From: Nageia nagi
Taxonomy: Eukaryota; Pinophyta
DNA length: 64,000 bases
Direction: 5' to 3'
NCBI GenBank assembly: GCA_050084985.1
Contig: JBITNC010000002.1
Coordinates: forward strand, 18,538,001 to 18,602,000
Positions 1 to 11,122 of this stretch are shown here, piece by piece. Each line of letters starts with the position of its first letter. The stretch's first letter is position 1. The notes under the pieces were generated by a model that searched no databases, was not told where the DNA came from, and was given only the letters and a program-made list of their open reading frames with translations. Both the position numbers and the translations under genes were made by a program.

Positions 1-731
1 GTTATAGAATAAATGAATAATAATAATTTTGATTACACTATATTAATTATAATTGCATAGATGATTTATGTTATTGATTAATTAAATAGATTGTAAGTTA
101 TGATTACATAATTATTTAATTTATGTTAGTTATGGTTTGGTTGCATTCTTTATTTGGTAGTACTTAGTTTTTTTAATATTTATTTTTTCAATAATTTGTA
201 TATTAGTAATACTTGGTATCTGTAAGTCTTTGGAAAGAGTATTTTCATAATCAATAACCTAGTTTGGCTAAGGCTAGTATCCTTAGGTAATGGGGCAAAA
301 AGTTATTAATGCAAATATCTATTATTGTTTCATATATTTTGTATGGTATCTCATAAGTATACATACCCATATTGATATAGAAAATGCTCATCATTCCAAT
401 AGTATGACTAAATAATTACCAAAAAAATCATAATATATTTATAAGAAGAGCCTTCACTTTTTTTTTAGGTTTATTTTTCTTTAAATCCCTTAGCTCTCAT
501 AATATTTGTAAGAAATCTAAAGTAAAAGGGGAATGAATAAATATATAAAATGAGAAAATCCAAGCTCACATTATACACCAGATAATCAACAAATTAATAA
601 AAAATTAGAAAAAAAGTTATTATAATTTTCTTTTATCACTTTGAAAATGTAGTCTTGGTTATTATAACTGCTACATCTCCAAAGGGAGTAAATTGTAAGT
701 ACATAATTTATTTTGTTTATTAAAAATGAAT

Positions 732-762
732 ACACACACACACACACACACCACACGCACGC
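732..762. repeat. CA dinucleotide microsatellite
   Basis: About nine uninterrupted AC units are followed by a degenerate CCACACGCACGC tail. It is a simple sequence repeat that is likely length-polymorphic. Confidence 0.9.
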
Positions 763-1408
763 TAAGAGGCATCTTACAATAGAAATTAGGGGGAGGGCCA
801 AGGATCCAAATATATCAATGGTAAACATTTTTAAAAATAAAATAAAAAATTTAGCTAACTAAAAATTGAAGGACTTTAAATTTTTAAAATAACTATATAA
901 ATACTAATAGTATTCATCAAATTTATCGAAGTAGATTTCAAAAAAGAAAACTATAAACAAATTAGATTTTGAATAATAGAAGAAGAGGGTCAAATCAATG
1001 AGTTGTACATACATTTTTGTAGTCCATGAAACTATTTGTATTGTGTATTTTATCATTTGTGTGTGCTTTTTTACACTTCCACAATACACATACATATGTA
1101 GTAGGAGACCTAAAATCACTATATATAACATAAATCCACTTCTAAAATATTCTTTGGTGTATGTATAAAAGTTATTAAAATTTTCAACTTGTTGCTTGCT
1201 ATAAAGAAGTTGGGAAAGGTGATTTAATCTTTTTACACCATTTTTATTATTATTATTTTTGTGAAATAGTGTAAATGCCTATGAAGTTGAATCACTCCCA
1301 AAAATTATTAAATTTAAATGTCTTATCTAGTCTTACAATAAAAAACTTATGGTTGTTCACCAAATTGAGTAGGGACTAACTACAATATGTTTTGGAGAAG
1401 ATTGCATT

Positions 1409-1594
1409 CTATTGGAGTCTAGAGAAAAATGTTTGAGCTCCCATTATAGCCATAGGGTCTATGTGAATACCACTATGCATAAGAGAAGATGGCATGATGT
1501 TGAACTGAATCCCATAATCTTTATGTCCAAGCTTGTTTGAACACATATTTGATAAAATTAATAAAGAGATAATGAATGAAATTTTGAATGGCAT
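1409..1594 (-). CDS. hypothetical small peptide with signal-like N terminus
   Basis: This is a 61-residue open frame that I do not recognise. It starts with a short basic-hydrophobic stretch (MPFKISFIISLLILSN) resembling a secretion signal. A polar mature part without a cysteine cluster follows, ending in FFSRLQ. A TATA-like stretch (CTATAAATA on the minus strand) lies about 120 bases upstream of the ATG, which is a plausible promoter spacing. No known peptide-hormone motif (CLE, CEP, RALF, IDA) is visible. In AT-rich spacer an open frame of this length can easily arise by chance, so the call is weak. Confidence 0.2.
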   Translation of the reverse strand: MPFKISFIISLLILSNMCSNKLGHKDYGIQFNIMPSSLMHSGIHIDPMAIMGAQTFFSRLQ

Positions 1595-1776
1595 TTTTAG
1601 TTATTTAAATCAGTGATACTATAACAAATAGTATATTCAATAGAGATTAAAATATAGAATTAATTTAAGCATTCTTTGTATAACATAAACTAATAAAATA
1701 AATGCAATGCTTTAAGAAAATATTTATAGTAAGTAATTTAGATCTAATTATATAAAAAATATTATATTTAATTATG

Positions 1777-2590
1777 TGTTAGAATCCATTTATAAAATAA
1801 TAAGTCAAGAAATTATGGTTCCTTTAGTATGGCAAAAGAAAACAATGATCAAAATAGTAATCAAACAATCACATAAGACAGTTGAGATAAGTATAACATG
1901 GTTCACTTAATGTAGGCTACATCCATGGATAAGTCTTCAATCCTTATTGTATTCAAATCCATAAGGTAAAATATTACAACCAACAACCTATTTTTCTACC
2001 TTTCTCTTTAGCTCACCAAGGAACTCTCTCTTACAAAACTTAGTCTCTCCTTTCTCACTACAATTCATTATATCAAATCAATGTGATTACATAGATTTAT
2101 AATATATAATTACAATCTTATTTCTAATTCAAACTGGAGCTAAAAATCCATTCATAAATCTTCCATAAACTAGGGAAGTTTATTCCAAAAAATAGAACAA
2201 TGAAAGAGTGAATTTTCTAGCTCAAAATCGAACTTCATGTCTTTGGAGTTGTAACTTGCTTACATCTAACTAGTTCTGATAAGCAAATTGGATCCATTAG
2301 GTTTGGATAGCTTTTGTGCTTCTTCAATGACATGTATCATTTTGAATGACTGATTGGTTGCCTGACTAGCTTATACCCGACCAGTTACCACCTATGAATT
2401 GGATCTATGCATACTAATTAAAAAATCATAGAGTAATTTATTCCTTCTTCAATTAATATTTAGGCTCCATTCCTAATAATATATAACTTGGAGATAAATC
2501 CTTTTAAAGCACACTATAATAAGGCATTGAAAACTTCTCATCATGACCTCTTACTTGTTGAGACCAACCAAAATTGAGTAAGAGCTCAAC
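1777..2590 (-). mobile_element. probable Ty1/copia 3' LTR
   Basis: The segment lies directly beyond the C-terminal end of a minus-strand copia pol remnant. It begins TGTTAGAATCC on the plus strand and ends near GAGCTCAAC. Just outside that end, the minus strand reads a purine-rich AAGGGAGAAG, as expected for a polypurine tract. No partner LTR is present in the window, so both boundaries are inferred from the tract and the TGTTA start and are approximate. Confidence 0.45.
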
Positions 2591-3813
2591 TTCTCCCTTG
2601 TTACAACTTTTGCCAACATGTTTATAGGATTTTGAGATGTATGTATTTTACCAAAATTTAAATATCCATCCTCCACTACTAAATGTATGAAGTGATATCT
2701 TAATTGTATATGTTTGGTTCTGTAATGAAGTTTGAGTTCTTGGTGAGTTGAATAGAACTCTATCTATCACTCCACAATCTAATATCATCTTGATCTTAAC
2801 CCAAATCCTTCAAGAATATTTACAACCAAGTAGTTGCAACATGCTTTGCTTCAGTGGTTGAGAGGGAAACTACTTGTTGTAGCTAGGAGATCTAACTAAA
2901 AACTTATTCACCCATGGTAAAGATATAACCCATAGTACTCCCTCCACCTTTAAGATAACCTGCCATATTTGAGTCCACATAACCTTACAAATAAGTATTA
3001 GAACCTCAAAAAATTCAAAGAGTAATTGGAAGTACCTCTTAAATACTTTAAAATCCATTTAATTTCTTCCTAATGCCCCCTTTCTGGGTTTTTTCATATA
3101 CCTACTCACCACTCCCATTGCTTGTGCAATATCTAGTCTTATGCAAACCATGGTATACATAAAACTTTTGATTGTTGATGAATAAGAAAATTTGTTCATG
3201 TACTCTTATTCCTTTTATATCTTGTGACATAAGTCTTTTAAAAGTTTGAAGTTATTTTACAAATGTGTAGTAACCATTTTTGTATCATTCATCCTAAACC
3301 ACTTTAGCACATTCTAAACATATTCCTTTTGAGACAACTTTAGTGTATATATTTATTTATCTCTTGTGATCCTCATACCAAGAATTTGGTTTAACTCTCC
3401 TAAATCCTTCATTGAAAATGATTTTTTCAACTTGTTATTGAGCTCGATAATGTACTTCATGTAGGAACTTGCAACCAACTTGTTACCTACATAAAAAATC
3501 AAGATACCATAGTTTCCATTATTAGTCTTCTTAAAATAAATATAATGGTCAAATTGAAATCTCATAAAATTATGTTTACCCATATATTGATCAAACTTCA
3601 AGTACTATTTCCTTAGATCTTCTTTAAGTCCATATAAGCTCTTCTTTAATCTACACACACAACCCTCTTTACCTTTAACCTCAAAACCTTCAGGTTGTTG
3701 CATGTAAATATCTTCCTTCAAATCCCCGTGAAGGAAAGCTCTCTTAACAACTAGTTGTTCAAGAAATAAATTTTCTATAGCTATAATAATCAATATCATT
3801 CTTAGTATCTCAC
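2591..3813 (-). pseudogene. Ty1/copia pol remnant (RT to RNase H)
   Basis: This is the end of a copia polyprotein read from high to low coordinates. The RT start is near 3750-3620 (VKRAFLHGDLKEDIYMQQPE, then KKSLYGLK). The RT core is at 3601-3353 (KDLGELNQILGMRI). RNase H follows around 3000-2840 (GYLKGG, then VVSLSTTEAKHVAT), and the conserved tail is near 2720-2650 (TKHIQLRYHFI). The catalytic YVDD box reads YVGN, so both aspartates are lost. Frameshifts and stops separate the blocks. Gag, protease and integrase are missing, and the upstream end stops exactly where a plus-strand LINE begins. The element is dead; it was reverse-transcribed DNA of the Pseudoviridae-type class. Confidence 0.85.
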
Positions 3814-6800
3814 ATGACAACTTCCAAGGCTCTTAGATTGGATGGATTTCCTTGTGAATTCTACAAATCTTATTGGGGCTTTTTTAGCAATTATCTTCAT
3901 CATATTTATGTGAAAACCCTTCAAAAAGGTTCTCTTATCCCCCTTATTAATAAAGATAATATTAAGTTTATACCAAAGCTTGAGGACCATAAAGTTATCA
4001 TTAATTGGTATCTGATTACTCTCTTGAATGTTAGTTATAAGATCATTGCTAAGGCCTTAGCTTTAAATATGCCTATTCTTCCTCAAATTATTGGACCAGA
4101 ATAGACTGACTTCATCCAAGGGAGATATATTTTGGATAATGTGTTGGCAGTTTGGGAAGGCATAGAATGGGCCATAATTTGTAATCAACAAATCCTTCTC
4201 AATAAAATAAACTTTGAAAAAGCATATTACCAAATTGAGTGGGTTTTTATCCTTACAATTCTAGAAGCCATTATATTTAGGCCACTTTTTATCTCTATGA
4301 TTCGTATTCTCTTTCAAGATGTTTCAATTGTGTTAGATCTTAATAAATTTTAGATTGAATCAATTGGGATTCATAGATCAGTTAGACATGGATGCCTATT
4401 AGCCCCTTCTTTATATATCTTGGTTGTAGAAAGTTTTTGCTATCTTCTAGTCAAATAATTTATTGATGTAATTATAAAAGGAATTACATTTTCTAGCAAG
4501 GTAGGATAAATTATTAATGAAGATTTTGTAAATGATTCATTTCTCATCATTAATGAAGATGAGAAGTCAATTACAACTGTTATCTAGTACTTGGATACAT
4601 TTTGTCAAGCATTTGGTTCAAGTATTCAATGGAAAAAAATTAATGTAATAGAGAATATAGTTTACCTCAACCTAATTGGCTTGCGAGATATCAGTGACAC
4701 TAGATTATGCCAAGAGAAATTTTTAATTTTCTCAATATTCCCTTTACTTTTCAAGGATATCCTCCCTGGATTTGGTAACATGCATCACCAAAGTGGAGCA
4801 AAAACTTGAGCATTGGATCACAAATTAACTTTCCTTAGCTAGAAAATTCAAAATCTACTCTAAGATGCTAAAGTATACTTATGTGTATTACTCTTCTTAC
4901 TAGGTTCCATCCTAGTTTCTACTATAACAAGCTAAAAAATCTTCTTTGAGACTTCCTATGAACTTGCATTTCAGATAAAAAGGGATTTCATAAAGTAACT
5001 TGTACTACCTATTGTCTCCCACATAATGTTGAAGGTATGGGTATGATTGATTGTAGAAAATAAGGATTAGCCCTTTGTGTAAAATGAATTCTTAGAGCCT
5101 TAAATGATATGGAATCTTGAAAAGTACTCATCAAACATTTTATTTCTTCAAGCCTTCTACTTACTCGTAAATCCTAGGAGGGTATGGATTTTCTTTCACT
5201 AGTGCTTACTCTAGTTTTAATCAAAATACTCATGTCTTTTATCATCAAAAGTATTTGGAAAGCTTGGCAACAACTTAGCCCATGGATTACATGGAAAGGT
5301 GCCCACAATCATAATGGTTTTTCTATTAACACATTCAATATATGGTGGCCTTCTATTATTCAAGTTAATCAACTGCCTCTGGCTAAAATGCCTTGAATTT
5401 ATGCTCAAACATTTTCAAGCGAGGAGTGACCATTATTGCATATTTTTACTCATGAAAAACAAAATATTGGATCCCATGGGATTGATTTAAAATCATGTTC
5501 CACCTAAATGGTGCAAATACATGTACTTATGTTGCTGTGATTGATAATATTCCATTTTTTGTTTGGAGTAAAATTGGATCTTGAACTAAAAAAGAATGGT
5601 GGAAAGCCTAGACTTTGTTAGCAATATTCCATTGCATCAATATAAAGCCCATCATGGGTATAATTAGCTTATGCCAAAATTTTCTACAGTGGCTAAGCTT
5701 AATGAAAAATGGTATTTACTATCCACTCATTCTTGCTAGAAAGCTAGATTTCATGCTACCCAAAATTCATACCTAGAGCCAAAGAAATCCTTTTGTATGG
5801 AGTATTTTGTATCAAGGATTACCCCTTGGCTCTTGACTAACTTATCTAGGTATCTCAAATCCTAGATGTCCTTTCTATTGAGAACTTGAGTGTTGTCTTC
5901 ACCTTTTTTGATCTTGTAAACATGCTATGATTGCTTTCGAATGGGTGGCATCATTATTTGACACTTACATCTCCATGTATTTTTCCCAAAAACATGTTTA
6001 TTATGGAATCTGATTACCTTCTCCCTTCCTTTGTAGGAATTTTGGTAAATTTTTTGTGTCAACGTTTTATTTCATACTTGGAAAGCTAGGAATAAGATTA
6101 TTTTTTAGCACGATGATCTTTTTGTAACTTTTTCTCATACTAACCAATTGGAATTCTTTTATGATGTGCAATTATAGATTTATGATCAAGCCAAAATGAT
6201 CAAAATGAATGATGAGTATTTAGTAAAAATGATGGAGTATTATGGCAATGCACCCTTCACTTTTAGTTGCTTACCTCTAGATAATTCCCCTCAAGATAGA
6301 TCTTGGAGCATACCTTATCATTTCTTATCATGTTGATGATCACATTCATCTTGTCAACAATAGCTATATGATATTCCAAGGATACATCTTTTATCAACAC
6401 ACCATCAATTTAATTCTCATGGTGTTAGTTTGTCATGACCTTTTAATACACATGGTGCTAGCTCTTCTTGCCTACCAATGCCACCACTACCAAGTCCTGC
6501 TTATAGATGGGCTACCCAAGATATTAATGATTAAAATATGGTTGGTTAGGGTTAGCCCCCCAAGAATGGTTGTGAGTGTAATATCTTCATCGAGTGTCAT
6601 TTTTTGGAGTTTGACATGGTTGCTACCCACAATGTACAAGACAATATTTATCAAATGAGTTGTGGGCCAATGTTGGATGGGACCTACAAACTATCCCAAT
6701 AAACATGTGGCAACATATGGTGGAGGGTGATGAGTTTGCCTTGGGGGTGATTAATTGTGTTTGTGTTTAAATGCATGCTTTTTATTTCTAATAATTATGA

Positions 6801-6900
6801 TATGGTTGTAATGGATGATTAAGATTTTATCCTTTGGCACCTAGTGAGGTCGATTTTGTTTACCCTTTCTATAATTAGGGAGGGTATGAATTGATAGGGG
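3814..6900 (+). pseudogene. 5'-truncated LINE, RT and C-terminal domains
   Basis: This is a non-LTR retrotransposon ORF2 remnant. The opening SKALRLDGFPCEFYKSYW is the plant LINE RT block just before the palm. It is followed by ITLLNVSYKIIAKALAL, a stop at 4102 inside the GPE-TDF block, GRYILDNVLAVWEGIEWA, and near 4375 SVRHGCLLAP. The catalytic box near 4530 reads FVND instead of F(A/V)DD, so it is inactive. The zinc-binding RVT region appears near 5500 (VPPKWCKYMYLC) and a WKARNKIIF block near 6080, both typical of the LINE C terminus. The end near 6900 is approximate. The endonuclease domain is absent, as is usual for 5'-truncated insertions. Confidence 0.87.
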
Positions 6901-8551
6901 TGTGAATTCTACCACCTACTCACTTTTTTTGTAAAAATATTTATTTTTAATATAATACACCTTTTCATAAAACAAATATTGCAATCTATATTTTATTATT
7001 TCTTTGGAATGAATTAATGAACATAGTTCTAGGCATTTCACTAAAAAAAATATATCTCATTCTTTTTGTATGATCAATTTTTTTTTTCAAATCTCATAAA
7101 ATGGTAACATACATTCATTTGCAAATAATTTTGTTATACCACAACATACCCAAAATATAACGTAACTTTTTTAATTTTAACATTCCACTATGGATATGTA
7201 TGTGTTGGATTAAAACTCTACGACCCTTCTATCATTACTAGAATATCAAAATTTTAATATATATGATATTCAACTTTGAAAATATTCTTAAAAAATACCA
7301 TTTAAAAATTATAACATAGTAATAAAATAAAATTAAAAAAAATATTAAAATTTATCTACTAATGTAACATTATATACTTTGAATCTTATCACTTGTGCAT
7401 TAAATGCCTATTTCATTATATACAAACTATTAATCATTCAATCTTTTACTATTAATCATTGTTTCATCTATTACCTGGTTTGTATTTTAAACTGCTTTGC
7501 TTTTACATTATAATGGGACAAAAGATTATAGGAGCATTCTACACTCTAGATCCTAAAAAACACCATCCTAAAATGTAGAATAGCCGAGTAGGTAAAGACA
7601 TGTAAACTTTTGCTTTAAGAAACACAATGGCTTTGATTAGATTTAATTTTTCTCCTAGTCAATATCTGCTCCAGAGTAATTTGTTTCTAATCATTCATTT
7701 ATCTTTACCGAGGATAAAGACAAACCAATCAATTCCCAAATCTTTAAGTTGGACCTGTGCCAGATCTTTTGGGAAGGTGTACCATTCCAGGACAAACTAG
7801 TTTCCTTAAACAAATCGATTTTCAGTGGAAAGTTGCTGCGTTTAAGGGAGATGTTGGGAGAAGCTGACGTCTCCCACCTTGAAAATTTGCAGTCTTTCAA
7901 CAAGAGATTGTCAAAGACGAGCTTTAGCTTCGTGTTTGGTACAGCAGGTGGGTGAAATGTGGGTGCACATTTCGTCACGGATGAGGCCTGAGTTGTAATG
8001 GAAGGCATCTACAAATGCATCAAGACAGGCTAAGGCATATCCAAAATCATGAAACATGGCAATTCAAATACTTGCGTGTGAATAAAACCTTCTTACTTTT
8101 TGTTGTCTTGAATAAAATTGAAAGAGAAATATAATCGAGCACGGGACAATAGGTCGACACTTGGTCCTGTCATAGGCCGAGTTGGGCTGCCACGGTGGGC
8201 CAATTAGCTACTGCAGGAGTTGATTCCCATTCTCCCTTACAATCTATAAGAAACCTTTGAAAATATTTTATATACATGTAGACACACAATCAACCTTGCA
8301 CTTGTAAAATGCCTTTCAAAGAGGGGGAGCATAATTCGTCTTTTTATAACTAGTCCACAATATAGTGATTATGTATTTGCAGACGTTCGTAATTTTGTCT
8401 ACGAGGAGTCTTAGTATAGTATAGTTCAGTTGAAGAGAATAGGCTGTGCAGTGCCAGTAGGCGAGATATTTTATAACCTTGTTTGATTTTATTTTTTAGC
8501 TCTTTTGAAGAAAATAAAATCTGCAGTGTGGAGGGTAGAGATTTTGTAAAA
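6901..8551. other. spacer and 5' flank of the MYB gene
   Basis: From 6901 to about 7680 it is AT-rich with nothing recognised. From about 7680 it becomes less AT-rich and looks like older single-copy DNA leading up to the MYB start codon. Possible TATA boxes are TTTATATA near 8267 and TTTTTATAA near 8341, but neither can be chosen without transcript data. A weak open frame at 7691-8008 is listed separately. Confidence 0.5.
7691..8008 (-). other. unassigned open frame upstream of MYB
   Basis: This is an open frame of 105 codons on the minus strand in a patch clearly richer in G+C than its surroundings. A shorter frame of 68 codons overlaps it on the plus strand. Neither translation matches a family I recognise. 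It might be an exon relic of a host gene, or conserved promoter-proximal DNA that is open by chance. It lies head-to-head with the MYB gene about 540 bases away. Confidence 0.15.
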
Positions 8552-9903
8552 ATGGGTCGTGCACCTTGCTGTGATAATGAGGATGGTCTCAAGAAGGGAC
8601 CATGGACTCCTGATGAAGACCAGAAGCTTATTGATTACATTCAACGCCATGGCCATGGAAGCTGGCGTACTCTCTCTAAACATGCAGGTAGAAATTTTAA
8701 CACTTCCTTTCACATATATCCTCAAATTCCACAAGTACATGATTTTTGATGTTTTGTTTTGATGAGTTCAAGGATTGATAATTGCATAGAAAAAAACAAT
8801 GCATTTCAATGTGTTCAGGTCGAATTGGTTTAAAATTCTGTGTTTGATTGTTGGCAGGACTTTTAAGGTGCGGGAAGAGCTGTAGGCTGCGATGGACTAA
8901 TTATCTCAGGCCCGACATAAAACGAGGCAACTTCTCCTTTGAAGAAGAGCAGACCATAATTCAATTGCACGGCCTGATGGGTAACAAGTAAGGCTCTAAG
9001 GATAGGAAGGATATAGGACAGCATAAAGTGATTAATGTTGTACCTTATTTCACATCTAATTTCGTTGTTCTGTACAGGTGGTCTGCCATAGCTTCACGTC
9101 TTCCGGGAAGAACAGATAACGAAATAAAAAACTACTGGAATACCCACCTCAAGAAACGCTTTCTCCTGATGGGAATTGACCCCGTGACTCACAGGCCCCG
9201 TATGGACCTCTTGAATTTCGCCAACTTGAATAAGTTTTTGGGGCCGGCTTCTTTAAACCATATGACCTCGACGTTGGAGAGGGGGAGTCTACAGAAAGCT
9301 GTAACAGAAGAATATTACGAAAGAATTGCTTCAACAGCCATTATCCACCATCTGCAGCAGAAGGCTCATCGATACAATCAGAATGGAAACTCAAAGAATG
9401 CAGCAGAGCTTCTCAGAAGAAATCTTGTGAAAAATTCCTACCGCAGACAAGATATTACTTCGAATTACGTGGTGCCTCAGATTTGGGCCCAAAATCCAAA
9501 GAATCAGTTAGGATCCTTAGAGTTCAGCACATTAGTTTCCCGAGTTCTGCAATTAGTGCAATCTCAATCTCAATCTCAGATCATAAATAATACGCAATGT
9601 TTACCGGCCCTTGAACCGTCCACATCGTCTCTGAATACATTCAACAACTCTGATTTGTTTCCCGAAGCCTCATCATCAATCCAAAACATGAAAATGGGCA
9701 GCACTGCCAGTCCTGCCACAATAGCTCCCAGTAGTGATTCGTACCAATTCCCTCCTTGTTTTCTTTCGGCCTTAACAGATCTTCCAGAGGAAGTTGAGAA
9801 GAGTGGGAATATGCAAAATTGTGAAGATGAGAGCGAGTACTGGAAGAATATACTCAGATATGTTTCAGAGAGCACAGTTGATAACAGTTTGGACTGTGAG
9901 TAA
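8552..9903 (+). CDS. R2R3-MYB transcription factor (three exons)
   Basis: Exons are 8552-8687, 8858-8987 and 9078-9903. Introns of 170 and 90 bases have GT-AG ends and close the frame exactly, giving 363 residues. Exon 2 is 130 bases, the classic R2R3-MYB size. The start MGRAPCC is the family N terminus, and no upstream ATG is in frame. R2 has Trp at 18, 38 and 58 around [17 protein letters not shown]3 has Phe71 in place of the first Trp, then Trp90 and Trp109, with [20 protein letters not shown]. It is a nuclear DNA-binding regulator. The bHLH-binding signature is absent from R3. The linker [11 protein letters not shown] suggests the plant clades around Arabidopsis MYB9/107, MYB41/74/102 and MYB53/92/93 (cuticle, suberin and stress roles); this placement is inference. 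The C terminus is Ser/Asn-rich and then acidic (SEYWKNIL), a likely activation region. There are no stops or frameshifts, unlike everything around it. Confidence 0.95.
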
Positions 9904-9917
9904 CATCAATCAAAAGC

Positions 9918-9923
9918 AATAAA
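9918..9923 (+). other. candidate polyadenylation signal of the MYB gene
   Basis: AATAAA sits 15 bases after the MYB stop codon. It is the canonical hexamer but very close to the stop, so the true 3' end may use another AT-rich element further on. Confidence 0.35.
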
Positions 9924-10379
9924 AACTTTGATGTGTAGCATACGGAGACAATAGAGTTGTATAGTGAGAGGAAATGCAAGAGAAAAACAGATGCAAGTGA
10001 GTGCAGTAGGACAGCTAGGAATGTTGCAGGAATGACGGAATACTAGGCCTTCTTGTTCATGGATGTAAAAATAGCGAAGTACTTGATTTATGATATTTTT
10101 TTGGTTTAATAGTTGAGGTGTAACCAAATTATAACAAGTTGAAACAATAATTAAATATTATAGTTTCATATTTCTTATAATTAAATTTCTGGTATGAATT
10201 GATGTTGAAATTCGAAAACATGTGCTGCAGTGCTTTGTGACTTTTTTTTTATGATCGAGAATTTGTTTGTATGCACGGACCAACATAATACATTCTTAGT
10301 TTTGGATAAGAAAATTGAATTCAAGAAACAGTTACAATCATGCGAGATATAAAATGTTTGTCCCTTTTTCTTTTTATAT
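9924..10379. other. 3' flank of the MYB gene
   Basis: The first 150 bases probably hold the 3' untranslated region. The rest is AT-rich with no recognisable feature. Confidence 0.4.
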
Positions 10380-10857
10380 AGGTGACCCACACGTTACAAC
10401 TTCTCCCTGTATATGAGGTAGGATATGCACAAATTCATTGTATAGGCAAGTTTTTTTTTTTATATATATATATCTATTGTTATATGAATTATTATATTAT
10501 TAAATTTGCATAGGTTAATTATGAAGGTTTATATTTTAGATTGATGGATGGGTAGATTATTGTAGTGATAAATTTGCATAAGATAAATTATATATCTAGA
10601 TAGAGGTGATTCACATGGTACAACTTATTTTTGTATATGAGGTAGGATATCCACAAATTCATCGTAGGATATGCACAAATTTATCGTATATGCAAGCAAT
10701 TCAAAGTATATATTGTTATATGAACTATTGTAGTATTAAGTTTGCATAGGTTAAATTATGAAGGTTATGATCTTCATATATTTGATAGATAGATAGATAG
10801 ATTGACGAATGGATGGACTATTGTAGTGTTGAATTTGCATATGTTAAATTTTGATGG
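10380..10857. repeat. two imperfect tandem units of about 225-250 bp
   Basis: Unit 1 (about 10380-10604) and unit 2 (about 10605-10857) share, in the same order, TATATGAGGTAGGATAT, CACAAATTCAT, TTGTTATATGAA, TTTGCATAGGTTAA and GATTATTGTAGTG-like blocks. Unit 2 has an extra internal duplication of the AGGATATGCACAAAT block and a GATA run at 10784-10801. No coding potential is visible. Confidence 0.75.
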
Positions 10858-10858
10858 A

Positions 10859-10964
10859 ATATATATATATATATATATATATATAGGTACGAACTTAAAA
10901 TTTAATTACATATTTTAAGATTTTAGATTTTCATACATAAAATTTTATTTGGAATTGCATAATA

Positions 10965-11043
<79 letters not shown>

Positions 11044-11122
11044 TACGAACTTAAAATTTAATTACATATTTTAAGATTTTAGATTTTCATACATAAAATT
11101 TTATTTGGAATTGCATAATAGT
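10859..11122. repeat. AT microsatellites alternating with a duplicated 81-bp unit
   Basis: An AT run (10859-10885) precedes an 81-bp unit (10886-10966) starting GGTACGAACTTAAAATTT. A second, far longer AT run (10966-11041, about 38 units) is followed by an apparently identical copy of the unit (11042-11122). The layout suggests a duplication of unit plus microsatellite, followed by expansion of the second run. Confidence 0.9.

Larger units (their letters stand above)
1..1776. other. AT-rich intergenic spacer
   Basis: No conserved protein similarity, RNA gene or LTR structure was recognised here. The stretch is dominated by A/T runs and contains one CA microsatellite and one small minus-strand open frame, both listed separately. 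The short hydrophobic open frames elsewhere in it look like chance products of low-complexity DNA. Confidence 0.6.

Noticed and set aside
8483-8551. In-frame extension upstream of the MYB start
   Set aside because: It would need a non-ATG start, the added residues are not MYB-like, and MGRAPCC at 8552 is the conserved family start.
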